Of a stretch of DNA of 7,300 nucleotides, positions 1 to 6,060 are shown in pieces. Position numbers and translations under genes: made by a program. Origin of the DNA: Pseudomonas sp. SST3 (GTDB taxonomy: Bacteria; Pseudomonadota; Gammaproteobacteria; Pseudomonadales; Pseudomonadaceae). Below the pieces are notes generated by a model, which did not search any database, was not told the origin of the DNA, and was given only the letters and a program-made list of their open reading frames with translations. The stretch is from the NCBI RefSeq assembly GCF_003325755.1, contig NZ_QORI02000060.1:1-7300 (forward strand), given 5' to 3'. Every line of letters starts with the position of its first letter. Position 1 is the stretch's first letter.

Positions 1-492
1 GCAGAGCACGTCCCTGCGGAACTACGTGTCACTGTTCCTGAACATGGTGTCACCTTAGCGCCTGACTATGCGCTGGTATCGGGCGGTCAAAGCAAGCTGC
101 TGATCCAAATATATCCAGCAGGTACGGACCTCCAAGCGGCCCTTAAAATCGATGGTTGGATCGCGAGCCCAGCAGAGCGCATGGAACGGCTCTGCCGGAC
201 CAGCGGCTGTCGTCTCGGCCTAGTCACTGATGGCGAGCGCTGGATGCTTGTTGATGCTTCTGTTGGAGCTGTATCGACCTTCGCGAGTTGGTATGCACGC
301 CTCTGGGGGCAGGAGCGATTGACGCTCCAAGCCTTCCTTACCTTGCTGGGTATCAGGCGCTTCTTCGGGCCGGACGATGAAAGCTTGCCATCAATGCTGG
401 ACGAGTCCAATTCAGCATCAGGAAGAAGTCACCGATGCATTAGGCGAGCAGGTCCGTCGTGCGGTCGAGATGCTGATCCAGGCGCTGGATAA
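1..492 (+). CDS. drmMI: DrmMI segment 1: N-terminal nuclease-like part (frame 1, open at the left edge)
   Basis: Frame 1 is open from the first base, with no start codon required, and the real protein runs to about 407. The part beyond that, to the stop at 490-492, is out-of-frame junk. Visible motifs are APDYAL at window residues 20-25, LLIQIYP at 33-39 and a segment ERMERLCRTSG...LGLVTDGERWMLV at about 61-84. This arrangement resembles the N-terminal PD-(D/E)XK-like region of type IIG and related large methylases. The E-x-K triad is replaced by Q-I-Y, so nuclease activity is not expected. The ATG at 181 is inside the domain and is not a real start. Confidence 0.7.
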   Translation, partial: AEHVPAELRVTVPEHGVTLAPDYALVSGGQSKLLIQIYPAGTDLQAALKIDGWIASPAERMERLCRTSGCRLGLVTDGERWMLVDASVGAVSTFASWYARLWGQERLTLQAFLTLLGIRRFFGPDDESLPSMLDESNSASGRSHRCIRRAGPSCGRDADPGAG

Positions 493-817
493 GGAAGACC
501 GCGAGCGCTCTCGGGCACTGCTGAAAGGTATCGAACCTACCGAGCTTTACGAGGCGGGCCTGACCATCATGATGCGTCTGGTGTTCCTGCTCTCAGCCGA
601 GGAGCGTGGTCTCTTGCTGATGGGGGAAGAAGCGTACGAGAGCAATTACGCTATATCCACTTTACGTATGCAACTGCGCCAAGAAACGGAGGAGGTGCTT
701 GAGCGACGTAATGATGCCTGGTCACGATTGCTAGCGACTTTCCGTGCAGTATACGGCGGTATTGAGCATGAAAGCGCTTCGCCTTCCCGCTCTGGGGGGG
801 TCGATATTCGACCCTGA
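377..817 (+). CDS. drmMI: DrmMI segment 2: helical linker before the methyltransferase core (frame 2)
   Basis: The true protein occupies about 408-773 of this open frame. It continues segment 1 if one C of 407-408 is dropped, giving ...MLDESIQHQEEVTDALGEQ. The segment is rich in charged and leucine residues (VRRAVEMLIQALDKEDRER, then IMMRLVFLLSAEERGLLL) and is probably helical, the usual character of the region joining the N-terminal domain to the methylase core in this family. Removing one A of 771-773 then joins EHEALRLPALGG to the next segment. The tail after 773, up to the stop at 815-817, is a shifted reading. The ATG at 377 is not a genuine start. Confidence 0.65.
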   Translation: MKACHQCWTSPIQHQEEVTDALGEQVRRAVEMLIQALDKEDRERSRALLKGIEPTELYEAGLTIMMRLVFLLSAEERGLLLMGEEAYESNYAISTLRMQLRQETEEVLERRNDAWSRLLATFRAVYGGIEHESASPSRSGGVDIRP

Positions 818-2258
818 TCGGTTTCCTTTCCTCGAAGGGCGTGCCAAAGGTTCCAACTGGAAGGTTGATTCCGCGCGACCGATACCGATCGATAACCGCA
901 CTGTGTTGCTCTTGTTGGAAGCCATTCAGCAATATGAAGGTCGTACCCTGTCTTATCGTGCACTAGATGTAGAACAGATCGGCTATGTCTACGAAGGCTT
1001 ACTAGAGCGCACAGTTGCTCGAACTGAACGAGTTACGGTGGAGCTGACTGGTGGCAAGGGTGCGAAGAAGACCCTCTATGCCCTGGAGGCACTTGAAGTT
1101 CTTCATCGACGGGGTGAGGAGGCATTGATCAATGAGCTTTCTGGTGCTGATGCAATCAAGCGTAGCGCAGGGGCTATACGTAAGGATCTTGAACGCACGG
1201 TCGATGCAGTCCAGGCCAACCGCTTGCTTACAGCCTGTGCTGGCGATGAGGAACTGCGCGATCGTGCTTTGCCGTTCCTTAGTCTGCTTCGTACTGACTC
1301 TTGGGGATATCCGCTCATATATCCCCAGGACGCTTTTATCATCACCACGGGTAGCGATCGTAGGGAGACGGGCACACACTACACGCCCAAGTCTCTCACT
1401 GAACAGATTGTTGAAAATACTCTGGAACCGGTCGTCTACGTAGGCCCTTCCGAGGGGCGGGGGCGTGAGCAGTGGCAATTGAAATCACCAGCGGAGCTTC
1501 TTGATTTAAAAATCTGCGATCCAGCCATGGGCTCAGGAGCGTTCTTAGTACAGGTCTGTCGCTGGCTCGCAGAGCGGATCGCCGATGCCTGGGCTGCGGA
1601 AGAATCAGTTGGTCGGTATATCACCATCGAAGGCGTGGTCGTCGATGATCTCGTTGACCTAGAAGGCTTACCTGCTAATCCCGAAGATAGGCTGATGACA
1701 GCTCGTCGCTTGGTCGCCGAACGTTGCCTTTACGGAGTGGACCTGAATCCTTTGGCGGTGGAGCTAGCCAAGCTCTCCATTTGGCTGGTGACCCTTGCCA
1801 AGGGCCGTCCATTCGGTTTCCTTGACCATAACCTCAAGTGTGGCGATAGCCTGTTGGGTATTCATCGGCTTGATCAGCTCACTGAGCTCTCTATGATGCC
1901 CAGCGGTAAGGGGCAGCAGCGGCTGTTCGGGCGAAATGTTAAGCAGGCGGTACGCGAGGCAATTGAGCTGAGGGTGTGCTTACGGGAAATACCAATACGC
2001 GATATTCATGACGTCGAAGCCATGGCGCGGCTTGATGCCGATGCGCGGCAGAAACTCAAGGTACTGGAGCTTATTGCGGATGCATTCATTGGTGAAGCGA
2101 TTGCGGTGAGGGGCAACGCGACCGCGCTAGAACGTGCAATCGTGCCGCTAACGATGCAAGCGGGGCAGGCTGTCGAAGGTGATCAGGGCGCTATAAACAG
2201 CTATTGCTCGTCTCGCTATGAAAAATACAAGCTGCCGGTTTTGCGGAAAGTAAATTGA
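744..2258 (+). CDS. drmMI: DrmMI segment 3: methyltransferase core with SAM-binding motif (frame 3)
   Basis: This is the longest intact stretch of the methylase; real coding is about 773-2225. It carries the linker GGSIFDPDRFPFLEGR, the entry motif RRETGTHYTPKSLTEQIV (nt about 1360-1413) typical of large adenine methylases, SAM-binding motif I DPAMGSGAF (1518-1544), and the acidic loop with following helix GVDLNPLAVELAKLSIWL starting at 1734. The catalytic NPPF is not in this frame; it follows in the next segment. The last residues after about 2225 (YKLPVLRKVN) come from reading past a missing A in the A-run 2221-2225, so the stop at 2256-2258 is artificial with respect to the ancestral gene. 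On its own this fragment could bind SAM but would lack the catalytic motif. Confidence 0.85.
   Translation: MQYTAVLSMKALRLPALGGSIFDPDRFPFLEGRAKGSNWKVDSARPIPIDNRTVLLLLEAIQQYEGRTLSYRALDVEQIGYVYEGLLERTVARTERVTVELTGGKGAKKTLYALEALEVLHRRGEEALINELSGADAIKRSAGAIRKDLERTVDAVQANRLLTACAGDEELRDRALPFLSLLRTDSWGYPLIYPQDAFIITTGSDRRETGTHYTPKSLTEQIVENTLEPVVYVGPSEGRGREQWQLKSPAELLDLKICDPAMGSGAFLVQVCRWLAERIADAWAAEESVGRYITIEGVVVDDLVDLEGLPANPEDRLMTARRLVAERCLYGVDLNPLAVELAKLSIWLVTLAKGRPFGFLDHNLKCGDSLLGIHRLDQLTELSMMPSGKGQQRLFGRNVKQAVREAIELRVCLREIPIRDIHDVEAMARLDADARQKLKVLELIADAFIGEAIAVRGNATALERAIVPLTMQAGQAVEGDQGAINSYCSSRYEKYKLPVLRKVN
794..800 (+). repeat. G7 homopolymer tract inside drmMI
   Basis: Seven consecutive G residues encode the Gly-Gly of LPALGGSIFDPDRF in frame 3. 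It is the longest G run I noticed in the window and a possible slippage site, although it is shorter than most known phase-variable tracts. The nearby frame change is better explained by the A-run at 771-773, because that correction gives the smoother protein EHEALRLPALGG. Confidence 0.6.
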
Positions 2259-2491
2259 GTCGACGCCCTTTCCATTGGCCGTTGGAGTTTCCAGAGGTGT
2301 TTTCTCGTGGGGCGTACGGGTTCAATGCCATCATTGGAAACCCGCCGTTCTTAGGCGGCCAGAAAATAAGTGGAGTTGCGGGTGATTTGTATCGCGAATA
2401 TTTAGTCTGCTATTTGGCCGATGGTATACGTGGCTCAGCAGATTTGGTTTCGTATTTCTTCAATAGTAGCTTTTTCACTTCTGGCAGCTAG
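2255..2491 (+). CDS. drmMI: DrmMI segment 4: catalytic NPPF motif (frame 2)
   Basis: Real coding spans about 2225-2473. With one A restored at 2221-2225 the protein reads YEKIQAAGFAESKLSRRP, then FHWPLEFPEVF, then AIIGNPPFLGGQKISG. NPPF (2339-2350) is methyltransferase motif IV, the catalytic (N/D)PP(Y/F) tetrapeptide of adenine-N6 enzymes. The segment FHWPLEFPEVF just before it is a hallmark of large type IIG-like methylases. A further segment, GDLYREYLV...GSADLVSYFF, leads to the next break: an extra T in 2471-2475 turns FSLLAARSTAG into FTSGS and a stop. The TTG used as a start at 2255 is not a real initiation site. Confidence 0.75.
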   Translation: MSRRPFHWPLEFPEVFSRGAYGFNAIIGNPPFLGGQKISGVAGDLYREYLVCYLADGIRGSADLVSYFFNSSFFTSGS

Positions 2492-2842
2492 ATCTACAGC
2501 AGGATTGATCGCTGTAAAAACGATTGCAGAAGGTGATACTCGGGACGTTGGTTTAAACCAAATATCTTATCTAAGGGCGCTTCTATTTACTCTGCGGTAA
2601 CTAGTGAAAATTGGCCTGGAAAAGCAAACGTTGTTACGAGTCGAGTGATTTTTTATTCGGGGGAATGGGGCGGGCGCTGTAGTTTGAATGGTGGCTATGC
2701 TAAGGAAATATCCTCCTCGCTTAGCGATAGGCAGCACTGGGAGCCAATAAAGCTAGTCAAAAATAAGAGTTTGGCTTTTTCAGGGGTCGGTTGTTCTAGG
2801 TATGGGGTTTGTTTTTGGACTCTGCCGAAGCTATTGAAATAA
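2472..2842 (+). CDS. drmMI: DrmMI segment 5: pieces between the catalytic motif and the recognition region (frames 3, 2, 3)
   Basis: Three short pieces are visible. Frame 3 at 2472-2573 reads SLLAARSTAG...VKTIAEGDTRDVGLNQ. Frame 2 from about 2574 to 2783 reads KGASIYSAVTSENWPGKAN and then IFYSGEWGG. Frame 3 again at about 2784-2813 reads GSVVLGMGFV. Each joins the next if one base is restored or removed (missing A at 2573-2574, extra G in 2783-2786, extra T in 2812-2816). Four of the seven drmMI breaks lie within 350 bases here, the densest cluster in the window. The stretch is AT-richer than the core and belongs to the part of the protein leading into DNA recognition. The GTG at 2645 is not a real start. 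Confidence 0.6.
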
Positions 2843-3906
2843 TTGTCCGGAATCCGGAATATGTAGATGTTTTATTTCCATATTTGATTGGTCAGGAAGT
2901 AAATCAAAGTCCAAGCCATCAGCCAGGGCGCTGGGTTATTCAGTTTTGGGACTGGCCAGAAGATGAAGCAAGAAAGTTTGGTGAGTTATTTGTTCGTGTC
3001 GAGAATCTAGTGAAGCCCGAGCGGCAATTGTTGAAAAATAATCCATCTGCTCAAGGATATAAGAAATATTGGTGGCTGCATGGGAAAAATGGGAAGTCCT
3101 GGCTGCATAAAGTTGGGCGGGGCGGCCTATTTCATGAGCATCCGGCAGGCTGGACAGGAGCTGAGGCAAAGCTGAACAAAGTTTTAGTTTTTGCCACGGG
3201 GGCTACCAAGTATCCATGTTTTACCTTTGTGCCAAATACTAGTGTGTTCGCTAACACAGTAGGAGTTGTTGCGAGTGAGAGCTATGCTCTTTTTTCTTGT
3301 TTGTCCTCGGATATACATGCGGTTTGGGCCTGGGAGCGAGGTTCAAAGATGAAGCAAGATCTGCGTTATACCCATGGTGATATATTCGAAACGCTACCAT
3401 TTCCGGATAGGGTTTTAGAGGACGATCATGAAGCTCTGTCAGCTATCGGGAGGCGGTATTTCGAGAAGCGAGAAATGTGTTTGCTTGACAGCGGAAAGGG
3501 GCTGACAAAATTTTATAATGATATTCACGATCAGAAAGTTGAGTCCGATGGCGTTGTAGCGATGAGGGCGCTACAGATGGAGTTGAATGAGACTGTACTA
3601 TCCGCATATGGCTTCGATGATCTTGATCTAAAGCACGGTTTTCATAAGGTTGGTTATCTGCCAGAGGGCAAGAATGTACGCTTTACCATAAGCGAGTCTG
3701 CTCGAGTTGAGATTATTTATCGGCTCTCGGAGCTTAATCGAAAGCGCTCTGAAGAGGGCGTTGCCAAAGATGGGGCTAGCGAGAAACCCTCTCGCTCGAG
3801 GTTACTGATGTCGAAGTGTGAGGTGCCTGATTTTTTCGAGCAGTCAGGGTTTGATTTTGACGATGCCACTGTAGTGCATTCCGGAACTTCTAAAGTGAGT
3901 GATTGA
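2809..3906 (+). CDS. drmMI: DrmMI segment 6: target recognition region and C-terminus (frame 1)
   Basis: An uninterrupted frame of 365 codons ending at TGA 3904-3906; real coding begins about 2815 (LDSAEAIEI). It contains VLFPYLIGQEVN, WVIQFWDWPEDEARKF, and the stretch KVLVFATGATKY...FVPNTSVFANTV. It then has the conserved boundary LRYTHGDIFETLPFP (3361-3405), which in type IIG/IIL-like methylases closes the target recognition domain. A C-terminal helix, ARVEIIYRLSELNRKR, follows. The last 50 or so residues are charged and unassigned. The region is AT-richer than the methylase core, as expected if specificity segments are swapped between lineages. The methylated target site cannot be read from the sequence. 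Confidence 0.75.
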   Translation: MFLDSAEAIEIIVRNPEYVDVLFPYLIGQEVNQSPSHQPGRWVIQFWDWPEDEARKFGELFVRVENLVKPERQLLKNNPSAQGYKKYWWLHGKNGKSWLHKVGRGGLFHEHPAGWTGAEAKLNKVLVFATGATKYPCFTFVPNTSVFANTVGVVASESYALFSCLSSDIHAVWAWERGSKMKQDLRYTHGDIFETLPFPDRVLEDDHEALSAIGRRYFEKREMCLLDSGKGLTKFYNDIHDQKVESDGVVAMRALQMELNETVLSAYGFDDLDLKHGFHKVGYLPEGKNVRFTISESARVEIIYRLSELNRKRSEEGVAKDGASEKPSRSRLLMSKCEVPDFFEQSGFDFDDATVVHSGTSKVSD

Positions 3907-4093
3907 CTATTGGTGCTTGGTTATTTGGGATCAGTTTATAGTTGGAATACTAAGAGTGAAATTGTTTTTCGCAATAATAGATGATCCAGAAAAAAGTGGA
4001 ATGCTGCTATTGATGATTTAGTCAGTCGTGGATGGTAGAGCGGCAGGGCGAGTGTTGAGATGTACGATATTGGGCTGTTCAAGGAGTTGAAGA
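3907..4093. other. AT-rich intergenic gap between drmMI and the ATPase-nuclease gene
   Basis: No intact gene is seen in these 187 bases. There is no hairpin followed by a T-run that would make a convincing terminator, and no well-spaced -35/-10 pair. A TTGACT at 3903-3908 has no good -10 partner about 17 bases downstream. The gap is longer than the nine-base gap before drmA, so the ATPase gene may have its own promoter or may be a later insertion into the operon. Weak coding-like traces in frame 1 at about 3988-4036 and 4060-4110 are discussed as a finding. Confidence 0.5.
4081..4086 (+). promoter_or_regulatory. Shine-Dalgarno site AAGGAG of the ATPase-nuclease gene
   Basis: AAGGAG lies seven bases before the ATG at 4094, ideal spacing for a bacterial ribosome binding site. 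It fixes 4094 as the start of the GHKL ATPase gene. Confidence 0.85.
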
Positions 4094-4909
4094 ATGAGCG
4101 ATACATACAAAATGACGGTAGACCTGAACGTACTTGATCATCTCGGGATCAACCTCTACAGCAATATCGCCGCCGTTCTGACCGAGGCCGTAGCTAACGC
4201 TTGGGATGCCGATGCTGAAAAAGTTGAAATTCGTATCGACCCTGAAGGGCAGTGGATTGACATAGCGGACGATGGTATTGGTCTGTCGATTGAGGATATG
4301 AACGCTAAGTATTTGCGAGTTGGTTACAGGCGGCGTGATGAAGATCTTGAACATGGCCGGATCACTGCGAAAGGGCGGCCAGTCATGGGGCGGAAAGGCT
4401 TGGGAAAGCTTTCATTATTCTCAGTCGCACGGGGCATTGAGGTACAGTCGGCGAAGGGCGGGATGGTTCATGGACTGCGAATGTCAGTGGACGGTATCGC
4501 GGCTTCGGTGAAGCGAAAGGAGCCACATTACAGTCCCGAGCCGCTGGCTGAAGAATTTTTAACTGTAACTAAAGGTACTCGAATCGTTCTTCGTGACATC
4601 AACCGCCAGCGCCTGGGGAAAAGCGTTACAGCTCTTCGAAAGCGATTGGCTCGCCGCTTTTCTGTCATTGGAGAGGCTCACGACTTCAAGATAAATCATC
4701 GACGGGCAACCTATCTCGACATCCGAGCGAGGAGACTTGCCTGTGGTGCAGTTCCTCTGGCGTCTGGACGGCTCCGATATCGAGCTGGATTCTGCGAAGG
4801 GTCTGCTAGAGCAGGAAGTACTGCCCAACCGGTTAGATGCTTGGAATTCGGACTGGCGAGTGACCGGCTGGATTGGAACAGCTGGCCTGCCCAAACAGTT
4901 GGACAGTGA
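4094..4909 (+). CDS. ATPase-nuclease segment 1: GHKL/Bergerat-fold ATPase domain (frame 2)
   Basis: Real coding runs from ATG 4094 to about 4693 (200 residues). All four nucleotide-binding motifs of GHKL ATPases are present: the N-box asparagine N35, with D38, in LTEAVANAWDADA; IADDGIGLS; RPVMGRKGLGKLSLFS; and GTRIVLRDI. Key catalytic and Mg-binding residues E31 and N35 are kept, so ATP binding and hydrolysis are expected. The residues after about 200 (NHRRATYLDIRARR onward) come from reading past an extra A at 4693-4695; frame 3 carries the sensible continuation. The literal stop at 4907-4909 would leave an ATPase domain without its partner regions. Confidence 0.8.
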   Translation: MSDTYKMTVDLNVLDHLGINLYSNIAAVLTEAVANAWDADAEKVEIRIDPEGQWIDIADDGIGLSIEDMNAKYLRVGYRRRDEDLEHGRITAKGRPVMGRKGLGKLSLFSVARGIEVQSAKGGMVHGLRMSVDGIAASVKRKEPHYSPEPLAEEFLTVTKGTRIVLRDINRQRLGKSVTALRKRLARRFSVIGEAHDFKINHRRATYLDIRARRLACGAVPLASGRLRYRAGFCEGSARAGSTAQPVRCLEFGLASDRLDWNSWPAQTVGQ

Positions 4910-5156
4910 AGATGCCGGCAACCTCAATGGTATTGTCGTGTTCGCTAGAGGTCGTCTGTTCCACGAGAACATTTTGGACAAGTTGAACGATGGTCGCTTG
5001 TATACGAAGTACCTCACGGGGCAGATTGAAGCAGACTTTCTCGATGCCGATGACCAGCCGGATATCGCGACAAGTGATCGTCAGCGTGTCCAGGAGGATG
5101 ATCCTCGCTATATCCAGCTCATCGTATTTTTGAGGTCGCTGGTTGGTGCAGGTTGA
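4695..5156 (+). CDS. ATPase-nuclease segment 2: middle (transducer-like) region (frame 3)
   Basis: Frame 3 from 4695 reads IIDGQPISTSERGDLP, then WRVTGWIGTAGLPKQL, NLNGIVVFARGRLFHENIL, YTKYLTGQIEADFLD and DIATSDRQRVQEDDPRY. Position after the ATPase domain matches where GHKL ATPases such as MutL, Hsp90 and MORC carry an S5-fold or middle domain, but I assign that fold only by position. The segment joins the ATPase domain through removal of one A at 4693-4695. It joins the nuclease segment through removal of one G at 5141-5142, giving FLRSLLVQVERRW. A TAA at 4692-4694 in this frame prevents any upstream extension, and the TTG at 4737 is not a convincing start. Confidence 0.7.
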   Translation: MIDGQPISTSERGDLPVVQFLWRLDGSDIELDSAKGLLEQEVLPNRLDAWNSDWRVTGWIGTAGLPKQLDSEDAGNLNGIVVFARGRLFHENILDKLNDGRLYTKYLTGQIEADFLDADDQPDIATSDRQRVQEDDPRYIQLIVFLRSLVGAG

Positions 5157-6051
5157 AAGGCGCTGGAGCGAATGGCGACGCAAGCACGAGGTCGAGAAAG
5201 CTAAAGAGAACTCTCCCAAGCTCGCTGTGTGGCTTAATGGCTTGCAGCCAGGATTCAGGAAGAGCGCGGAAACCCTCATATCTAAGCTCAGCGCACTTCC
5301 TGTCGATGATGAAGAGGACAGAAAGGTTCTGTACCGGCACGGCATTTTGGCTTTCGAACGGATGCAGTTGCGTGGTTCATCGGATGAACTGGCTCTTCAT
5401 GTCGACAATGTCGAAAAGCTTCTAACGCTTCTCGCCGATCGTGATGCATTGGAAGCTTCACTCTACCGTGACATCGTCAAGTCAAGGCTCGAGGCGATAA
5501 AGGAGTTCCAGAGCCTGGTCGACGAAGATGCCAAGGAGAGGGCGCTCCAAAAGTATCTTTTTGATCATCTTTGGCTTCTTGATCCGGCTTGGGACAGAGC
5601 GACTGGCAGTCCCATCATGGAGTCACGCCTCATCGCTGAAGGCATCCTTACCGATGACATGACCAAGAAGGAAGAGCTCGGGCGGGTCGATATTGCGTAT
5701 CGCACGAACGCCGGTAGGCACATCATCGTCGAGCTTAAGAAAGTCGGCAGGAAGATGAGGCTTCTTGAGTTACAGGATCAAGGGCAGACCTACGTCGATA
5801 AACTACGCAAGATCTTGGTCCAGATGGGCGAAAATGATCCAGACATAGAAGTCGTGTTTGTCTTGGGCAAAACCGTGGATGAAGAGTCCTCGAACCCCGA
5901 ACGCCTTAAGTCTTCCATGGCCGCAATCTCTCCCGGTAGTCGCATAAAGCACTATGACGCGTTGATACTCGGGGCTCAGGTGGCTTACTCGTCTTATATC
6001 GAGAAAACCAAGGCGCTCGATAAGCTAGAAGACATTGTGAACGGAATTTGA
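5143..6051 (+). CDS. ATPase-nuclease segment 3: helical region plus C-terminal PD-(D/E)XK nuclease (frame 1)
   Basis: 302 codons ending at TGA 6049-6051; there is no plausible ribosome site for the TTG at 5143, so this is the continuation of the upstream frame. Segment residues 1-130 are charged and probably helical (VERRWSEWRRKHEVEKAKE and onward). Residues 131-250 carry a nuclease signature: KERALQKYLFDHLWLL (E132, Q136), then GRVDIAY with D183, then HIIVELKK with E197 and K199, then LELQDQGQTYVDKL with glutamines 211-215. The spacing D-x13-E-x-K fits the PD-(D/E)XK fold. The preceding EQxxL-like helix resembles Shedu/DUF4263-type nucleases. The catalytic residues look intact. Confidence 0.75.
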   Translation: MVQVERRWSEWRRKHEVEKAKENSPKLAVWLNGLQPGFRKSAETLISKLSALPVDDEEDRKVLYRHGILAFERMQLRGSSDELALHVDNVEKLLTLLADRDALEASLYRDIVKSRLEAIKEFQSLVDEDAKERALQKYLFDHLWLLDPAWDRATGSPIMESRLIAEGILTDDMTKKEELGRVDIAYRTNAGRHIIVELKKVGRKMRLLELQDQGQTYVDKLRKILVQMGENDPDIEVVFVLGKTVDEESSNPERLKSSMAAISPGSRIKHYDALILGAQVAYSSYIEKTKALDKLEDIVNGI

Positions 6052-6054
6052 GAG
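6050..6054 (+). promoter_or_regulatory. Shine-Dalgarno-like GAGAG of drmA, overlapping the upstream stop codon
   Basis: GAGAG overlaps the TGA that ends the ATPase-nuclease gene and lies six bases before ATG 6061. It sits directly against the alternative ATG 6055, which is too close, so 6061 is favoured. The overlap suggests translational coupling. Confidence 0.5.
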
Positions 6055-6060
6055 ATGAGC

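Larger units (their letters stand above)
1..3906 (+). pseudogene. drmMI: DISARM class 1 N6-adenine DNA methyltransferase DrmMI, 5'-partial, split by seven single-base frame changes
   Basis: Predicted S-adenosylmethionine-dependent adenine-N6 methyltransferase that marks host DNA as self for DISARM. The 5' end lies before the window. The protein is visible in successive frames 1, 2, 3, 2, 3, 2, 3, 1. The joins fall in short homopolymers: extra C at 407-408, extra A at 771-773, missing A at 2221-2225, extra T at 2471-2475, missing A at 2573-2574, extra G at 2783-2786 and extra T at 2812-2816. Correcting these gives 1300 uninterrupted codons ending at TGA 3904-3906. In corrected window numbering: nuclease-like N-terminal part about 1-140, methyltransferase motif I DPAMGSGAF about 506-514, GVDLNP about 578, catalytic NPPF about 780, and recognition-region end motif LRYTHGD about 1120. 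The drmA neighbour supports the DISARM assignment. It could also be a stand-alone type IIG-like methylase if drmD is absent upstream. Typed as pseudogene because the raw frame is broken; sequencing error is the more likely cause. Confidence 0.85.
2450..4080. other. AT-rich segment covering the drmMI recognition half and the following gap
   Basis: Base composition drops visibly here. By hand count the line at 1561-1620 is about 62% GC, the line at 2941-3000 about 43% and the line at 3961-4020 about 30%. GC recovers from about 4094 onward. The left edge falls shortly after the catalytic motif of drmMI and the right edge at the start of the ATPase gene, so the segment matches the specificity part of the methylase plus the intergenic gap. 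This fits a recombined or recently acquired module, but I have not computed exact boundaries. Confidence 0.55.
4094..6051 (+). pseudogene. GHKL (MORC/paraMORC-like) ATPase fused to a PD-(D/E)XK nuclease, split by two single-base frame changes
   Basis: Predicted ATP-driven DNA-processing protein, probably a clamp-like ATPase with a nuclease arm acting on DNA in the cytoplasm. It starts at ATG 4094 after a strong Shine-Dalgarno site and ends at TGA 6049-6051. Dropping one A of 4693-4695 and one G of 5141-5142 restores one frame of 651 residues. The N-terminal Bergerat ATPase has N-box E31-A-V-A-N35-A-W-D38-A, G1 DDGIG 59-63, G2 GRKGLG 99-104 and GT 161-162. A middle region of about 200-350 follows, then a charged, helical stretch, and a C-terminal nuclease with D about 532 and E-L-K about 546-548. 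Class 1 DISARM is defined by drmD, drmMI, drmA, drmB and drmC, so this gene is an addition. GHKL ATPases of the MORC/paraMORC group are known in restriction-modification neighbourhoods with superfamily II helicases. Typed as pseudogene only because the raw frame is broken. Confidence 0.8.

Noticed and set aside
1002..1478. Minus-strand open frame of about 158 codons opposite the methylase core
   Set aside because: The + strand here encodes conserved methylase sequence, and the minus frame shows no family features.
3778..3796. Inverted repeat AGCGAGA-AACCC-TCTCGCT that could be a terminator stem
   Set aside because: It lies inside the drmMI coding sequence about 110 bases before the stop and has no T-run after it. 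It is more likely chance or a minor mRNA hairpin.
3903..3951. TTGACT with AATACT as a promoter for the ATPase gene
   Set aside because: The spacing between the two hexamers is about 37 bases, and no good -10 lies about 17 bases after TTGACT.
4833..5345. Long minus-strand open frame of about 170 codons
   Set aside because: It is antisense to the well-supported ATPase-nuclease protein, has no recognisable motif and no ribosome site. Other minus-strand frames in the window are shadows in the same way.
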